Notes: generated from the sequence alone by a model not told the origin. A DNA stretch of 64,000 nucleotides from Sporosarcina sp. FSL K6-1508 (GCF_038007465.1 NZ_JBBOXF010000001.1:2243001-2307000), one strand, 5' to 3'. Positions 8,493 to 17,451 are shown, numbered from the stretch's first letter. Made by a program: numbers and translations.

Positions 8493-9608
8493 TTACGCTT
8501 CGACAAGCAGATGCGAATTGATGTCACATAGAGAACGTGCGCCAGACAGTGCCATTGACACGTCTAATTCATGCAGAATATCCTCGATAACACGCGCTAT
8601 TCCTGCTTCACCATCTATGGCTAATCCATAAATATAAGGGCGACCAAGTAAAACTGCATCAGCGCCAAGTGCAATTGCCTTAAAAACATCGACACCGCTA
8701 CGTATTCCGCTATCGAGCAGGACAGGGATACGACCATTTACAACCTGACAAATGTCTGGAAGCGCATCCAATGATGAAATGCAATGGTCCAATTGCCGCC
8801 CGCCGTGATTGGAAACGATAATCCCATCTACATCGTGTTCAAGTGCGAGCTGTGCATCGTCCGGATGTAGAATCCCTTTTAGTAGAATCGGTAATTTCGT
8901 ATATGAACGTATTTTTTTAAAATCACCCCAGTTGAGGCTTGGTCGATCAATGATTTCAATTTGTTTCATTAAAGCTGATTCAAGATCTTCGTTAGGTAAC
9001 TTTTCTAACAGTCCACAAAATGCAGGATCCGAAAAGTAGTTTCCACAGCCATTGCCTTCGGAAAGAGGGGAATAGCCATTTCGACTATCAGCTTTTCGAA
9101 GGCCTAGTAACGGTGTGTCGACCGTAATGACAATCGCCGAGTAACCGCTCGCTTCCGCACGTTTGACAAGGCTTTCTGTGACACAATCCTCAAGAGAACA
9201 GTAGAGCTGAAACCAACGAATATTGTTTCCACTCACTCGTGCAATCTCTTCCATTGCATACGATGCCGCACTACTGACAATGTATGGAACCTCAAGTGCC
9301 CCTGCAGATTTTGCTGAACCGAGTTCCCCATCAGGATGGGCGATTCGTTGGACACCAATTGGAGCGAACAGGATTGGCGTCTTCATTGTCCTACCGAAGA
9401 GTGAAACAGTATGGTCACGTTTGGACACATCGCGCAAAACGCGCGGGCGAATTTTCCATTTGTCGAATGCATGACGGTTTGCTTGCATCGTCGCCTCTGC
9501 ACCGGCTCCTCTTGCAATGTAATCGAAGGCTTCTTTCCTAAGTTTCTGATATGCATGTGATTCCAAATGGTTTTCGAAATTCGGAATCAGATCTTCCGTT
9601 GTTTTCAT
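8493..9608 (-). CDS. FMN-dependent 2-hydroxyacid oxidase/dehydrogenase (lactate oxidase / lactate 2-monooxygenase-like)
   Basis: This 371-residue protein belongs to the FMN-dependent alpha-hydroxyacid dehydrogenase family (glycolate oxidase, lactate oxidase, lactate 2-monooxygenase). Visible motifs are PILFAPIGVQ near 79, WFQLY near 131, VDTPLLGLR near 163, the active-site IIVSNHGGRQLDH near 259, LLDSGIRSG near 294 and LGRPYIYGL. The N-terminus GAGAEATMQANRHAF resembles lactate 2-monooxygenases. Substrate cannot be fixed from sequence. It is the last gene of a minus-strand group with a YjiH membrane protein and an aminotransferase, 57 bp behind the former. Confidence 0.85.
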   Translation of the reverse strand: MKTTEDLIPNFENHLESHAYQKLRKEAFDYIARGAGAEATMQANRHAFDKWKIRPRVLRDVSKRDHTVSLFGRTMKTPILFAPIGVQRIAHPDGELGSAKSAGALEVPYIVSSAASYAMEEIARVSGNNIRWFQLYCSLEDCVTESLVKRAEASGYSAIVITVDTPLLGLRKADSRNGYSPLSEGNGCGNYFSDPAFCGLLEKLPNEDLESALMKQIEIIDRPSLNWGDFKKIRSYTKLPILLKGILHPDDAQLALEHDVDGIIVSNHGGRQLDHCISSLDALPDICQVVNGRIPVLLDSGIRSGVDVFKAIALGADAVLLGRPYIYGLAIDGEAGIARVIEDILHELDVSMALSGARSLCDINSHLLVEA

Positions 9609-9665
9609 CGTGTACCCACCATTCTAGTTCGTAATGTTCAACCTGATTAAGAAAGAATATCTCTT

Positions 9666-11036
9666 TCATTTAAAGACTATAAAATGTGCGATAAGTACAA
9701 TGATTGGAAGTGTGATGATTGTTCGTTGTATGAAGATGATGAACAGATCAAGGAAGCTGACAGGGATATTCGACCGTAAAATTAGTATCCCGATTTCCGA
9801 CATATAAACAAGTTGAGACAGGGAGAGGGCAGCGACAACAAATCTTGTAATTTCAGCTTCAATTCCACTTCCGATGACCGCTGGTAAAAACATATCAGCG
9901 AATCCGACGAGCATTGTTGGAGCGGCTTTTGCAGCTTCAGGGAGTTGCATCCATTCCAATAGCGGAACAAGCGGATAAGAGATAATGTTGAAAACGGGTG
10001 TATATTCAGCGACGATCAGTGCGATTGCCCCGAGGCTCATGACGAGCGGAATGAGCCCAAGCCAGATATCGAGAACAGTTTCAACGCCATCTTGGACAAG
10101 TTTTTTTGGGCTTTTAGCTGTGTTTGCTTTATCGAGTGCCTGTTTCCATCCCCATTGCAGATTTGAAATACCTTCAGGTTGAAATTCGTCTATCTGTTGG
10201 CCGACTGGCTCGTAATACGTATCTGCCTTACGTGATAAAGGTGGAATCCGCGGCATAATGATAGCAGCAACGATACTTGCAACCGAAATTGTTAAATAGA
10301 ATGGAATGAATAAGTGACCTAGTCCCACGACTTTGGCAACAACAAGTGAAAACGCCACGGATGCGATGGAAAACGTTGTCGCAATGACGGCTGCTTCGCG
10401 TTTTGTGTAGTAACCTTCGTCATATTGTTTCATTGTCACAAGGACACCGACTGTTCCTGCACCCATCCATGATGCCATCGTATCAATGGATGAACGACCC
10501 GGTAGAGTGAACAATGGACGCATCACTTTTTTTACTAAGGACCCAACAAATTCCATCAGTCCGAATTCCACTAATAGTGGTAGTAGAATTCCTGCAAAGA
10601 GGAACCAAGTTAGGAGGACCGGTGCCAAATCAAAGAGGACAACGCCACCCGTAGTGCGGGAAGAGATAAATTCGGGGCCGATTTGATAATACGCCATAAA
10701 TCCGACTGCAAAGCCGATCATACGCATTGTAATCCCAAAAAGGCCTACATGGAATACACTTTTTAAGAAAGAATTATTCATGATAAATGCAGGTTTAATC
10801 ATGATGGTCACGAAAGTCATAAGAACAGTGAATCCCAACATGATCAAAATAAACTGTGGAATCCAGTCTCCAAACGTTTTTAGTAGTAACGAGGCAAGGA
10901 CCCCAACCCCAATTGTTACTTCACCATTCAGTTTAATCGGAACTAGAAATAGAAGAATTCCTATGAATGAAGGAATTAAAAATTTCCATACCCCATTTTT
11001 TGTCTTAACAGTTTCCCCTTTGTATACAACAGACAT
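9666..11036 (-). CDS. YjiH family membrane protein with nucleoside-recognition (Gate) domains
   Basis: A 456-residue polytopic membrane protein with about ten hydrophobic segments, the first at residues 18-36. The core (GMYQIGPEF-like AYYQIGPEF near 116, WMGAGTVGVLVTMKQY near 190, AAPTMLVGFADMFLPAVIGSG near 373) is characteristic of the YjiH/Gate-domain family. The family is thought to be transport-related but has no established substrate. It sits 50 bp behind the aminotransferase gene and may import a substrate or export a product of that cluster; this is inference from position. Confidence 0.8.
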   Translation of the reverse strand: MSVVYKGETVKTKNGVWKFLIPSFIGILLFLVPIKLNGEVTIGVGVLASLLLKTFGDWIPQFILIMLGFTVLMTFVTIMIKPAFIMNNSFLKSVFHVGLFGITMRMIGFAVGFMAYYQIGPEFISSRTTGGVVLFDLAPVLLTWFLFAGILLPLLVEFGLMEFVGSLVKKVMRPLFTLPGRSSIDTMASWMGAGTVGVLVTMKQYDEGYYTKREAAVIATTFSIASVAFSLVVAKVVGLGHLFIPFYLTISVASIVAAIIMPRIPPLSRKADTYYEPVGQQIDEFQPEGISNLQWGWKQALDKANTAKSPKKLVQDGVETVLDIWLGLIPLVMSLGAIALIVAEYTPVFNIISYPLVPLLEWMQLPEAAKAAPTMLVGFADMFLPAVIGSGIEAEITRFVVAALSLSQLVYMSEIGILILRSNIPVSFLDLFIIFIQRTIITLPIIVLIAHFIVFK

Positions 11037-11086
11037 TTCATTTCCCCCAATTCAAAGTCTAGACTCTTACTATTTCGAACATTTCT

Positions 11087-12406
11087 TTAGGTTGAATAAG
11101 TTTGTAGAGCAGCTTTCAATACATTAAGACCTGTATCAATTTGCTCTTTGTTGATTGTAAGTGGTGGAATCATCCGAATGACCTCTCCCGAGTTGCCACA
11201 TAAATAGAAGAGCACACCGTTTTTAAGACTATAGTCGAGTACTTCCATGACGGTTTTTCCGGAAGGTTCCCCGGTTTGCGGATCCCCAAGTTCGATTCCA
11301 ATCATGAGTCCGACACCACGGACATCCCGTATGATTGGGAATTCCTTTTTCATCTCCAACAAACGAGCGATTGCATAGGCACCCATCTCTTTCGTGTTTT
11401 CAAGCAGTTTTTCCTCATGAATCACTTCTAAGGAGGCAAGGGCAGCTGAGCATGCAATTGGATTCCCGCCAAATGTTGTCCCGTGTGAACCGAGTGGCCA
11501 TTGGTCCATCAATTCTTTAGAAGCGACGGTTGCGCTAAGTGGTAGTCCTGCGGCAATTCCTTTTGCAATTGCCATGATGTCCGGTCTGACATCAAATGTT
11601 TGTGCAGCGAACCAATTCCCGGTACGGCCAAAACCAGTTTGAACTTCATCGAAAATAAGAAGAATACCATGGCGATCACATATTTCACGTATTTTCTTCA
11701 ACCATGATGCAGGGGGTATAACATAGCCACCTTCACCAAGAATCGGTTCGATGATCATGCACGCAATTTCTTCAGGATCCACTTGGTGATTGAATAATTT
11801 CTGTGCGTCACGCTCAAGTTTTTCAGCGAAATATATTTCCGGGTCTGCTCCTTCGGGAAGATATTCGGGAAGGGCATAGGGCAGTTGGTAAGTAAGCCAC
11901 GCAGGTTGTAGATGTTTTCGATATTTACTTTTAGATGTTGTGACACTGAGCGCACCAATGGATCTGCCGTGGAAACAGCCAGTGAAAGAAACGACATAAG
12001 GTCTTTTTGTTACATATTTAGCAAGTTTCAACGCCCCTTCAATCGCTTCTGTTCCACTGTTAGCGAAAAAGAAATTATCGAGTTTCGGTGGAAGTATTTT
12101 TTGCAACTCCGCAGCTAACTTTAAAATAGATTCATAGATAATGACTCCAGATGGCCCGTGGATTAAATGATCTGCGCTTTCTTTTATCGCCTGTACGACT
12201 TTTGGATGACGATGTCCGACATTTTCCACTGCAATACCCGATGTGAAATCCAAATACCTTTTTCCGTCGGCACCATAGTAGTAACATCCTTCCGCTTTGA
12301 TAACCGGAAGATTTGGGTGATCTTTTGCCATGCTTGGAGCAAGGAAGTTACCTATGGAATCGACCATGTGAAGCCAGTCCTGTTGTTCTTTTATTTGATT
12401 TTGCAT
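11087..12406 (-). CDS. Class III PLP-dependent aminotransferase (4-aminobutyrate/ornithine type)
   Basis: A 439-residue omega-amino acid aminotransferase. It carries LDFTSGIAVENVGHRHPKVV near 49, FFANSGTEAIEGALKLAK near 112, SFTGCFHGRSIGALSVT near 139, LLIFDEVQTGFGRTGNWF near 248 and the PLP lysine in MAIAKGIAAGLP near 281. The best family-level match is GabT or acetylornithine/ornithine-type enzymes; the precise substrate is not certain. First gene of the three-gene catabolic group, with GGAGGATTC ribosome binding site and its own palindrome-bearing promoter. The PAS-AAA regulator gene lies immediately upstream on the same strand. Confidence 0.87.
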   Translation of the reverse strand: MQNQIKEQQDWLHMVDSIGNFLAPSMAKDHPNLPVIKAEGCYYYGADGKRYLDFTSGIAVENVGHRHPKVVQAIKESADHLIHGPSGVIIYESILKLAAELQKILPPKLDNFFFANSGTEAIEGALKLAKYVTKRPYVVSFTGCFHGRSIGALSVTTSKSKYRKHLQPAWLTYQLPYALPEYLPEGADPEIYFAEKLERDAQKLFNHQVDPEEIACMIIEPILGEGGYVIPPASWLKKIREICDRHGILLIFDEVQTGFGRTGNWFAAQTFDVRPDIMAIAKGIAAGLPLSATVASKELMDQWPLGSHGTTFGGNPIACSAALASLEVIHEEKLLENTKEMGAYAIARLLEMKKEFPIIRDVRGVGLMIGIELGDPQTGEPSGKTVMEVLDYSLKNGVLFYLCGNSGEVIRMIPPLTINKEQIDTGLNVLKAALQTYST

Positions 12407-12460
12407 AATGAATCCTCCAATGTTGTATAGTTATTCAAATTTGATTATAGTTATGCAATT

Positions 12461-12490
12461 AGTATACACGAGTGTATATTTATAAATCAA
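12461..12490 (-). promoter_or_regulatory. Candidate SigA promoter with overlapping palindrome upstream of the aminotransferase
   Basis: Read on the minus strand, TTGATT (12485-12490) and TATACT (12461-12466) are 18 bp apart. The perfect inverted repeat TATACAC-GA-GTGTATA at 12463-12478 covers the -10 side and is a natural operator. No GG-N10-GC (-24/-12) element is visible. Confidence 0.5.
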
Positions 12491-12521
12491 TACTAATTTT
12501 TATTCGTTTTATAAAAATCGC

Positions 12522-13901
12522 TTAATCAGGTAGTGTGTGCTTTTTTAACTTTCTGACTACCGAAGGCTGGCTAATACCAAGTACTTTTGCCATTTCAGTC
12601 GTTGTTTTATAACGTTGACGAGCATTATTCAGTACTTTTTTTTCTACATGTTCTAAAATAGTCGGAAGCGTTTGACCGTCAAGATCGATGTCGGTTAGCC
12701 CCTCTTCAAATTGCATTCGGTATTCAGGAGGCAAGTCGTTAATCCCGATAATTTGTTCCGGACTCTGAACAATAATGCGCTCGATTACGTTACGTAGTTC
12801 ATGAATATTACCTTTCCACTCGAGCTTTAACAGCAGATTGAATACGCTATCCGATAATGATTTTTCAGTATTATACTTTGCTGAAAAATAATGCAAGAAA
12901 TAAGTGATAAGCGCGCTTAAATCCTCCTTTCTACTTTGTAAGGGCTGTAGATGGATCGGAATAATCGTTAGAAAATAATGAAATTCTTTTAGGAATCGAT
13001 TCTCTGTTGTTGCTTGAAATAGTTCCGTTTCAGCAGAAGAGATGAGACGGATGTCTAAGGAGAGGGTCTCTTCGCTACCAAGTGGCTTTAAGCGCTCATC
13101 TTTCAATACTTTCAACAACTTCCCTTGTAAGTGAAGAGGCAATCGATCCACTTTCTTTAAAAATAATGTGCCACCTTCTGCAATCGATAGAAGTCCTGGC
13201 GAAATGGTTGCGGTTTTGCCAATACCTATTTGCTCGCCGAACAGTTCTTTATCAAACATTGATTCTGGAATCGTTGCACAATCTAGTTCGATGAAGGGGC
13301 CATTGGTTCTAGAACTTTCTTTATGAATCCTTTTTGCCATTGTCGTCTTGCCCGTTCCTTGTTCACCATAAAGAACAATAGAAACATCGAGCGGGGCAAC
13401 TTTATGAGCTACCGCATATGCTTCATGTGTTTCTTTACTTTCAATTATTAGGCCTTTCATAGAGAACGATTTTTTTCGTAAAAGTTGTAATTCCTCTTGC
13501 ACTTTTGACATTTCAAATTCCTGCTCTTTCATATATTCCTGGATGACAAGTAATTCTGAAACGTCATAAGAATAACTGACTACGAATTCTACTTCTCCAA
13601 TTTCGTTGAAAAAGGGCATGCCAGTAATTAGCACTTTTGCGCCAGAGGGTGTTTTTTGTATCGTGACCACTTTCTTTTTTTGGCGAAGGACCAATGGTGT
13701 AATGGCCGGGGAAAAAATTTCTGCCGACTGCAATTCATAAACAGATTTACCGATCAGTTCTTCCACTTCTATGCCGTAGTGTTGTCCGCTAATTCGTGTT
13801 GCCTTAATAATAATGCCTTCGCGATTTGTAACAATGACGTCTTCATCGTAGGTTTCTAGTATTTCTTGTACTGAATTCGGGGTTAAATGGAATTTTGCCA
13901 T
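12522..13901 (-). CDS. PAS-AAA-HTH transcriptional regulator with degenerate sigma-54 activator motifs
   Basis: Domain order: PAS at about 12-115, a short coiled linker, AAA domain at about 140-370, and a C-terminal TyrR-type helix-turn-helix (TTTEMAKVLGISQPSVVRKL near 430). The Walker A motif is intact (GEQGTGKTT). The GAFTGA loop that contacts sigma-54 is replaced by GIGKTA (after ELFGEQI), and the Walker B pair DE is replaced by KK (TLFLKKVDRLP). It is therefore unlikely to hydrolyse ATP normally or to activate sigma-54 promoters and may act more like TyrR. Start chosen at ATG 13901, preceded by AAGGAGAACTT; a 30-residue upstream extension has no such site. Probably controls the aminotransferase operon downstream. 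Confidence 0.85.
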   Translation of the reverse strand: MAKFHLTPNSVQEILETYDEDVIVTNREGIIIKATRISGQHYGIEVEELIGKSVYELQSAEIFSPAITPLVLRQKKKVVTIQKTPSGAKVLITGMPFFNEIGEVEFVVSYSYDVSELLVIQEYMKEQEFEMSKVQEELQLLRKKSFSMKGLIIESKETHEAYAVAHKVAPLDVSIVLYGEQGTGKTTMAKRIHKESSRTNGPFIELDCATIPESMFDKELFGEQIGIGKTATISPGLLSIAEGGTLFLKKVDRLPLHLQGKLLKVLKDERLKPLGSEETLSLDIRLISSAETELFQATTENRFLKEFHYFLTIIPIHLQPLQSRKEDLSALITYFLHYFSAKYNTEKSLSDSVFNLLLKLEWKGNIHELRNVIERIIVQSPEQIIGINDLPPEYRMQFEEGLTDIDLDGQTLPTILEHVEKKVLNNARQRYKTTTEMAKVLGISQPSVVRKLKKHTLPD

Positions 13902-13945
13902 AAGTTCTCCTTTCCAATAGTATTGAATTTTTTGATAATATCCAT

Positions 13946-13966
13946 ATTTGAATAAATTATACACGA
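13946..13966. promoter_or_regulatory. Upstream motifs shared with the aminotransferase promoter
   Basis: ATTTGAATAA (13946-13955) has an exact reverse complement at 12431-12440, and TATACACGA (13958-13966) recurs at 12463-12471. These two 9-10 bp elements lie in front of the regulator gene and of the aminotransferase gene respectively, suggesting autoregulation and target control by one protein. Confidence 0.45.
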
Positions 13967-14116
13967 TTGAATAATATGAAGGCAAGTACATATTTGAATT
14001 TTCGAAAATTTATCCCGGATGATAACGCGGTCAGTTACTTTCAAAATAGAATCGGAGATTGTGCGTTGGGGTTAAGCTGATATACTAGTAATATGCATAT
14101 AGAGGAGGTTATCGAT

Positions 14117-14296
14117 ATGGGATCGAAATACATTGATCTTGCACTTATATTATTCATGGGGTATTTCGCAATTACACGTTTCTCAACTGGACAATTTGGC
14201 TATGGAACCTTTTTCATGGTACTTGCTTTACTGAATATATTAACGCTCGTTATGAAAGTGAAGAAGGACAAAGCTGCGAAAGAAGAGGTACGCTGA
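14117..14296 (+). CDS. Small membrane protein, unknown function
   Basis: A 59-residue protein with two hydrophobic segments (IDLALILFMGYFAITRF and FFMVLALLNILTLVM) and a short basic tail. I start at ATG 14117 because AGAGGAGG lies 8 nt upstream; the in-frame ATG at 14093 has no site. It is a single-gene unit closed by a strong terminator. I do not recognise a characterised family. Confidence 0.7.
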   Translation: MGSKYIDLALILFMGYFAITRFSTGQFGYGTFFMVLALLNILTLVMKVKKDKAAKEEVR

Positions 14297-14314
14297 GTTT
14301 AAATAAGAAGTGAC

Positions 14315-14360
14315 AAAAGACTAGGCATCCTTGAGAAATATGGAGGATGCCTAGTCTTTT
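14315..14360 (+). terminator. Rho-independent terminator
   Basis: Perfect 16-bp stem AAAAGACTAGGCATCC / GGATGCCTAGTCTTTT with a 14-nt loop, directly after the small membrane protein gene. Confidence 0.88.
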
Positions 14361-14494
14361 CTGTAAAGAAAAGGGCAGGGAATAAAGAAATAAAATGATT
14401 GAGCATAGACTATTTGAAATCCAGAAAACATAGAATAAGATAAGAAGTTAGCATGGGCGTTTCAATAAAAAAATATAGAGAAGGGAAGGGAAAC

Positions 14495-14872
14495 GTGGGT
14501 AAAACGCTTCTTAAGTTATCGGTTGTCTATTTCATGCTTGGGATATCGTTCGGCCTGTACATGTCGCTCACACACATCTTTACGTTGACATCGGTTCATG
14601 TTCACATCAATTTATTGGGATGGATGTCATTAGCACTCATAGGAATATTTTATCATTTATATCCAAATTTAGAGAAGACATTTTTGGCGAAATGGCATTT
14701 TTGGCTTCATAACATCGGATTGCCAATCATGATGATTGCCATTGCTTTGGCCATATTAGGCGCAGGCAATATATTTTTCCCAATCGCAACAGCAGGAGGG
14801 GCTGCAACACTGATTGGTATCTTCTGCTTTGGCTTCAATGTCCTCATTAATATGGATAAACGTACAGTTTGA
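14495..14872 (+). CDS. Four-helix membrane protein resembling a short heme-copper oxidase subunit I fragment
   Basis: About 125 residues with four predicted membrane helices. The second contains HVHINLLGWMSLALIGIFYHLYP, whose paired histidines and glycine/tryptophan context resemble the small stand-alone cytochrome c oxidase subunit I-like proteins of Bacillales. Whether it binds heme is unknown. I prefer GTG 14495, preceded by AAGGGAAGGG, over ATG 14453, which lacks a ribosome binding site. It is followed at once by a terminator and then rlmN. Confidence 0.65.
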   Translation: MGKTLLKLSVVYFMLGISFGLYMSLTHIFTLTSVHVHINLLGWMSLALIGIFYHLYPNLEKTFLAKWHFWLHNIGLPIMMIAIALAILGAGNIFFPIATAGGAATLIGIFCFGFNVLINMDKRTV

Positions 14873-14876
14873 AAAT

Positions 14877-14934
14877 AAAAACCGTCAACCCATTTCCGTT
14901 AAGTCATCAGGGAAATAGGTTGACGGTTTTTTCG
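14877..14934 (+). terminator. Rho-independent terminator
   Basis: AAAACCGTCAACC pairs with GGTTGACGGTTTT, extended by ATTTCC/GGAAAT, followed by TTTTTT. Confidence 0.85.
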
Positions 14935-15032
14935 TATCTAAAAAAGAAATCAGTGAATTAAATTAGTTGTTCCCATTTCTAATTTCATGTAGTATAATGT
15001 GTGAATTGCATTTTTTGAAATGAGGAAAACTA

Positions 15033-16097
15033 ATGAAAAACTCGATATACGGTCTTACGATTGAACAACTAACAGAATGGTTATTGGAACAAGGACAAAA
15101 AAAATTCCGTGCTGCACAAATTTGGGACTGGTTATATAAAAAGCGTGTCACAAACTTTGCAGACATGAAAAATATTAGTCAAGAATGTATTGAATTACTG
15201 GATGCAAACTATGTCATCCGAACGTTGGAGCAGACAGTTAAGCAGGAATCAGAAGACGGGACAATCAAGTTCCTATTTAAAATGCAGGATGGCAACTTAA
15301 TTGAAACCGTATTGATGAAGTTCCCTTACGGCCAATCAGTCTGTGTAACGACACAAGTCGGCTGTAACATCGGCTGCAGTTTCTGTGCGAGCGGATTGTT
15401 GAAAAAGAGCCGTGATTTGACTGCTGGAGAAATTGTGGAGCAAATCATGGAAGTGCAACATCACCTTGATGCAAAAGCCGAAGATGAGCGCGTAAGCCAT
15501 ATTGTTGTTATGGGAATTGGCGAGCCATTCGACAACTATTCGAATTTGATGAATTTCCTTCGTGTCGTCAATGATCAAAAAGGACTTTCCATCGGTGCCC
15601 GTCATATTACCGTTTCAACAAGCGGTAACCCGCAACGGATCAAGGAATTCGCGGAAGAAAATATCCAAATTAACCTAGCTGTTTCATTGCATGCGCCAAA
15701 TAATGATCTTCGTACACGCGTTATGAAAATTAACAAAGCGTTCCCAATTGAAAAGTTGATGGACTCCATCGATTATTATTTGGAAACGACAAACCGCAGA
15801 ATAACGTTTGAATATATTATGTTGCATGATGTGAATGATCACGTTCTAGAAGCGCAGCAACTTGCAAAACTGCTTGAAAACAAACGTCATCTGTCATATG
15901 TCAACTTGATTCCTTACAACCCAGTTGACGAACATGACCAGTATCGCCGTAGCACACCGGAAGACATTAAAGCATTTTACGAAACACTCAAAAGAAGAGG
16001 CATAAATTGTGGTGTTCGTCTTGAACACGGCACAGATATCGACGCAGCTTGTGGTCAGTTACGAAGTAAGCAAATCAAGAAAGAAAAAGCTGTCTGA
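15033..16097 (+). CDS. rlmN: Dual-specificity 23S rRNA A2503 / tRNA A37 C2-methyltransferase
   Basis: This radical SAM enzyme methylates C2 of A2503 in 23S rRNA and A37 of some tRNAs. The 354-residue protein has the cluster-binding CNIGCSFCASG (Cx3Cx2C) near 112, VMGIGEPFDNY near 161, ISTSG-like TVSTSGNP near 190, and the C-terminal acceptor cysteine in DIDAACGQLR near 340. It stands alone between terminators, as is common in Bacillales. ATG start with GAGGAAAACTA upstream. Confidence 0.96.
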   Translation: MKNSIYGLTIEQLTEWLLEQGQKKFRAAQIWDWLYKKRVTNFADMKNISQECIELLDANYVIRTLEQTVKQESEDGTIKFLFKMQDGNLIETVLMKFPYGQSVCVTTQVGCNIGCSFCASGLLKKSRDLTAGEIVEQIMEVQHHLDAKAEDERVSHIVVMGIGEPFDNYSNLMNFLRVVNDQKGLSIGARHITVSTSGNPQRIKEFAEENIQINLAVSLHAPNNDLRTRVMKINKAFPIEKLMDSIDYYLETTNRRITFEYIMLHDVNDHVLEAQQLAKLLENKRHLSYVNLIPYNPVDEHDQYRRSTPEDIKAFYETLKRRGINCGVRLEHGTDIDAACGQLRSKQIKKEKAV

Positions 16098-16120
16098 TCC
16101 AATTAAATAATTAATCACAA

Positions 16121-16154
16121 AAAAGACGCATCCGACCAATAGGATGCGTCTTTT
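16121..16154 (+). terminator. Rho-independent terminator after rlmN
   Basis: AAAAGACGCATCC / GGATGCGTCTTTT, 13-bp perfect stem and an 8-nt loop. Confidence 0.9.
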
Positions 16155-16191
16155 CATTTTGAACAACACGCAATTTTGACGATTCCGCAAT

Positions 16192-16677
16192 ATGTCGTTT
16201 TCGCTCATCTGGATTTCGTTTGGAATTTATTGGAGAGCCATTTTAGCACTTGTTATCGCGAGAAATGCTTCGGTGCTCATTCTCGATGAACCGACTGCAC
16301 ATCTTGATATACCATCCAAGCAAATCCTGAATGAACTACTCATAGAGTGGATGGATAAGGGAGGAAGAACAATCATTCTCGCGACACATCAAGTAGAGGA
16401 TATACAGAAACTGGCGGACTATCTAGTCGTTTTGAGAGACGGCTATATGTTAGGTCAGTTTGAAAAAGAGGAGCTAATTGAAACGCATAAACGATATTGG
16501 TTTTCACATCCACTTGAATTGCCGACTATTCCTGGTGAAGTAGAAAGAAAAGAAAGTTCGTTCGTGACGAATCGTCCAGCTGAAGCAGAAGATTTTCTGC
16601 GTAATGCAAGTGAACGATGGACGACTGTTCAAACATTAGGGCTGGATGAGATTGTAACTATATTATTGGTGAAGTGA
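16192..16677 (+). pseudogene. C-terminal remnant of an ABC transporter ATP-binding subunit
   Basis: The frame encodes only the second half of an ABC ATPase: from RAILALVIARNASVLILDEP (Walker B) and D-loop TAHLD through the H-loop THQVED and a C-terminal extension. Walker A, the Q-loop and the LSGGQ signature are missing, and the first ~15 residues do not look like ABC sequence. There is no ribosome binding site at the nominal ATG. I take it as a 5'-truncated gene; no partner permease is nearby. It marks the left edge of the decayed accessory stretch. Confidence 0.75.
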
Positions 16678-16878
16678 AGTAAGGAAAGGGGGCCCAAGCA
16701 GCTCCTTTTTTTAGTGCTATAAATTAATGATTAAGAGATATCTTATATTTACTACGGGTTAGAGAACTAACAGTCAGATTAGAGGAGTAAGGAATTCCAT
16801 TTTTATAACAAAAAATAGAGTTCAAAATGATATGATTAAACAAGGACTTGAACAGGAACTTACTGGAGGGAGAGAAAA

Positions 16879-17103
16879 ATGTTAAAAATAGTAAGGTTGA
16901 TTTCATCACTTATTGTTATTGCATTAGCAAGTTATGGTCTAATTACTAAAAACTTTGAGTTTATGCCCTATATGATGTTGTTCTTAGGCGTGTCTATATT
17001 AGTTATAGGGGTTTTGGAACTACAAGCAAAACGGAAAACAATTGCGATAATTTCGATCCTTGCTTCCGCATTTATATTGTTTGTCGCAATTTATACTTTT
17101 TAA
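16879..17103 (+). CDS. DUF3953-type small membrane protein
   Basis: 74 residues with three hydrophobic segments. LITKNFEFMPYMMLFLG in the middle is the hallmark of the DUF3953 family of small Bacillales membrane proteins, whose function is unknown. GGAGGGAG precedes the ATG by 6-9 nt. It stands alone. Confidence 0.75.
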   Translation: MLKIVRLISSLIVIALASYGLITKNFEFMPYMMLFLGVSILVIGVLELQAKRKTIAIISILASAFILFVAIYTF

Positions 17104-17216
17104 GCTAACTTGATGCATTTCTTTAACAAGTAGAGGTGCATTTTTACCAACGGGTAGGCAACTTTTAAAAAATGTTATATTTTTATTATAAACTTTTTAG
17201 TTATGGAGGTTTTTAA

Positions 17217-17411
17217 ATGCAGTACGATGGAGTATCCATTGCTTTTTATATTTTGTCGTTATATATTCTCTATTTAATTATTGAAAGAGCAGTCAGGAAA
17301 GGCATTAACAATTCAATTATTGGTCAGGTACTTGAAAAGAAGTACGGGATTAAAGAAGACAAAAAAACTATTCTTGAGGTTCTTGAGGATGATTTAGACA
17401 AGGATAAATAA
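17217..17411 (+). CDS. Small single-pass membrane protein, unknown
   Basis: 64 residues: one N-terminal hydrophobic segment (about 6-23, FYILSLYILYLIIERAV) then a charged cytoplasmic-type tail rich in Lys, Glu and Asp. TATGGAGG lies 8 nt before the ATG, so translation is credible. No family recognised. A small hairpin (AGCAACGC/GCGTTGCT, 17452-17474, then TTTATT) follows as a likely terminator. Confidence 0.65.
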   Translation: MQYDGVSIAFYILSLYILYLIIERAVRKGINNSIIGQVLEKKYGIKEDKKTILEVLEDDLDKDK

Positions 17412-17451
17412 AACGGAAACTTAAACTAAATGAGTTCAATTACTAAAAATG

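Noticed and set aside
12461..12520. Sigma-54 (-24/-12) promoter before the aminotransferase
   Set aside because: No TGGCAC-N5-TTGC-like element is visible; the sequence fits a SigA promoter with a palindrome.
16192..16677. Functional ABC transporter ATPase
   Set aside because: Walker A, Q-loop and signature motif are missing and there is no partner permease.
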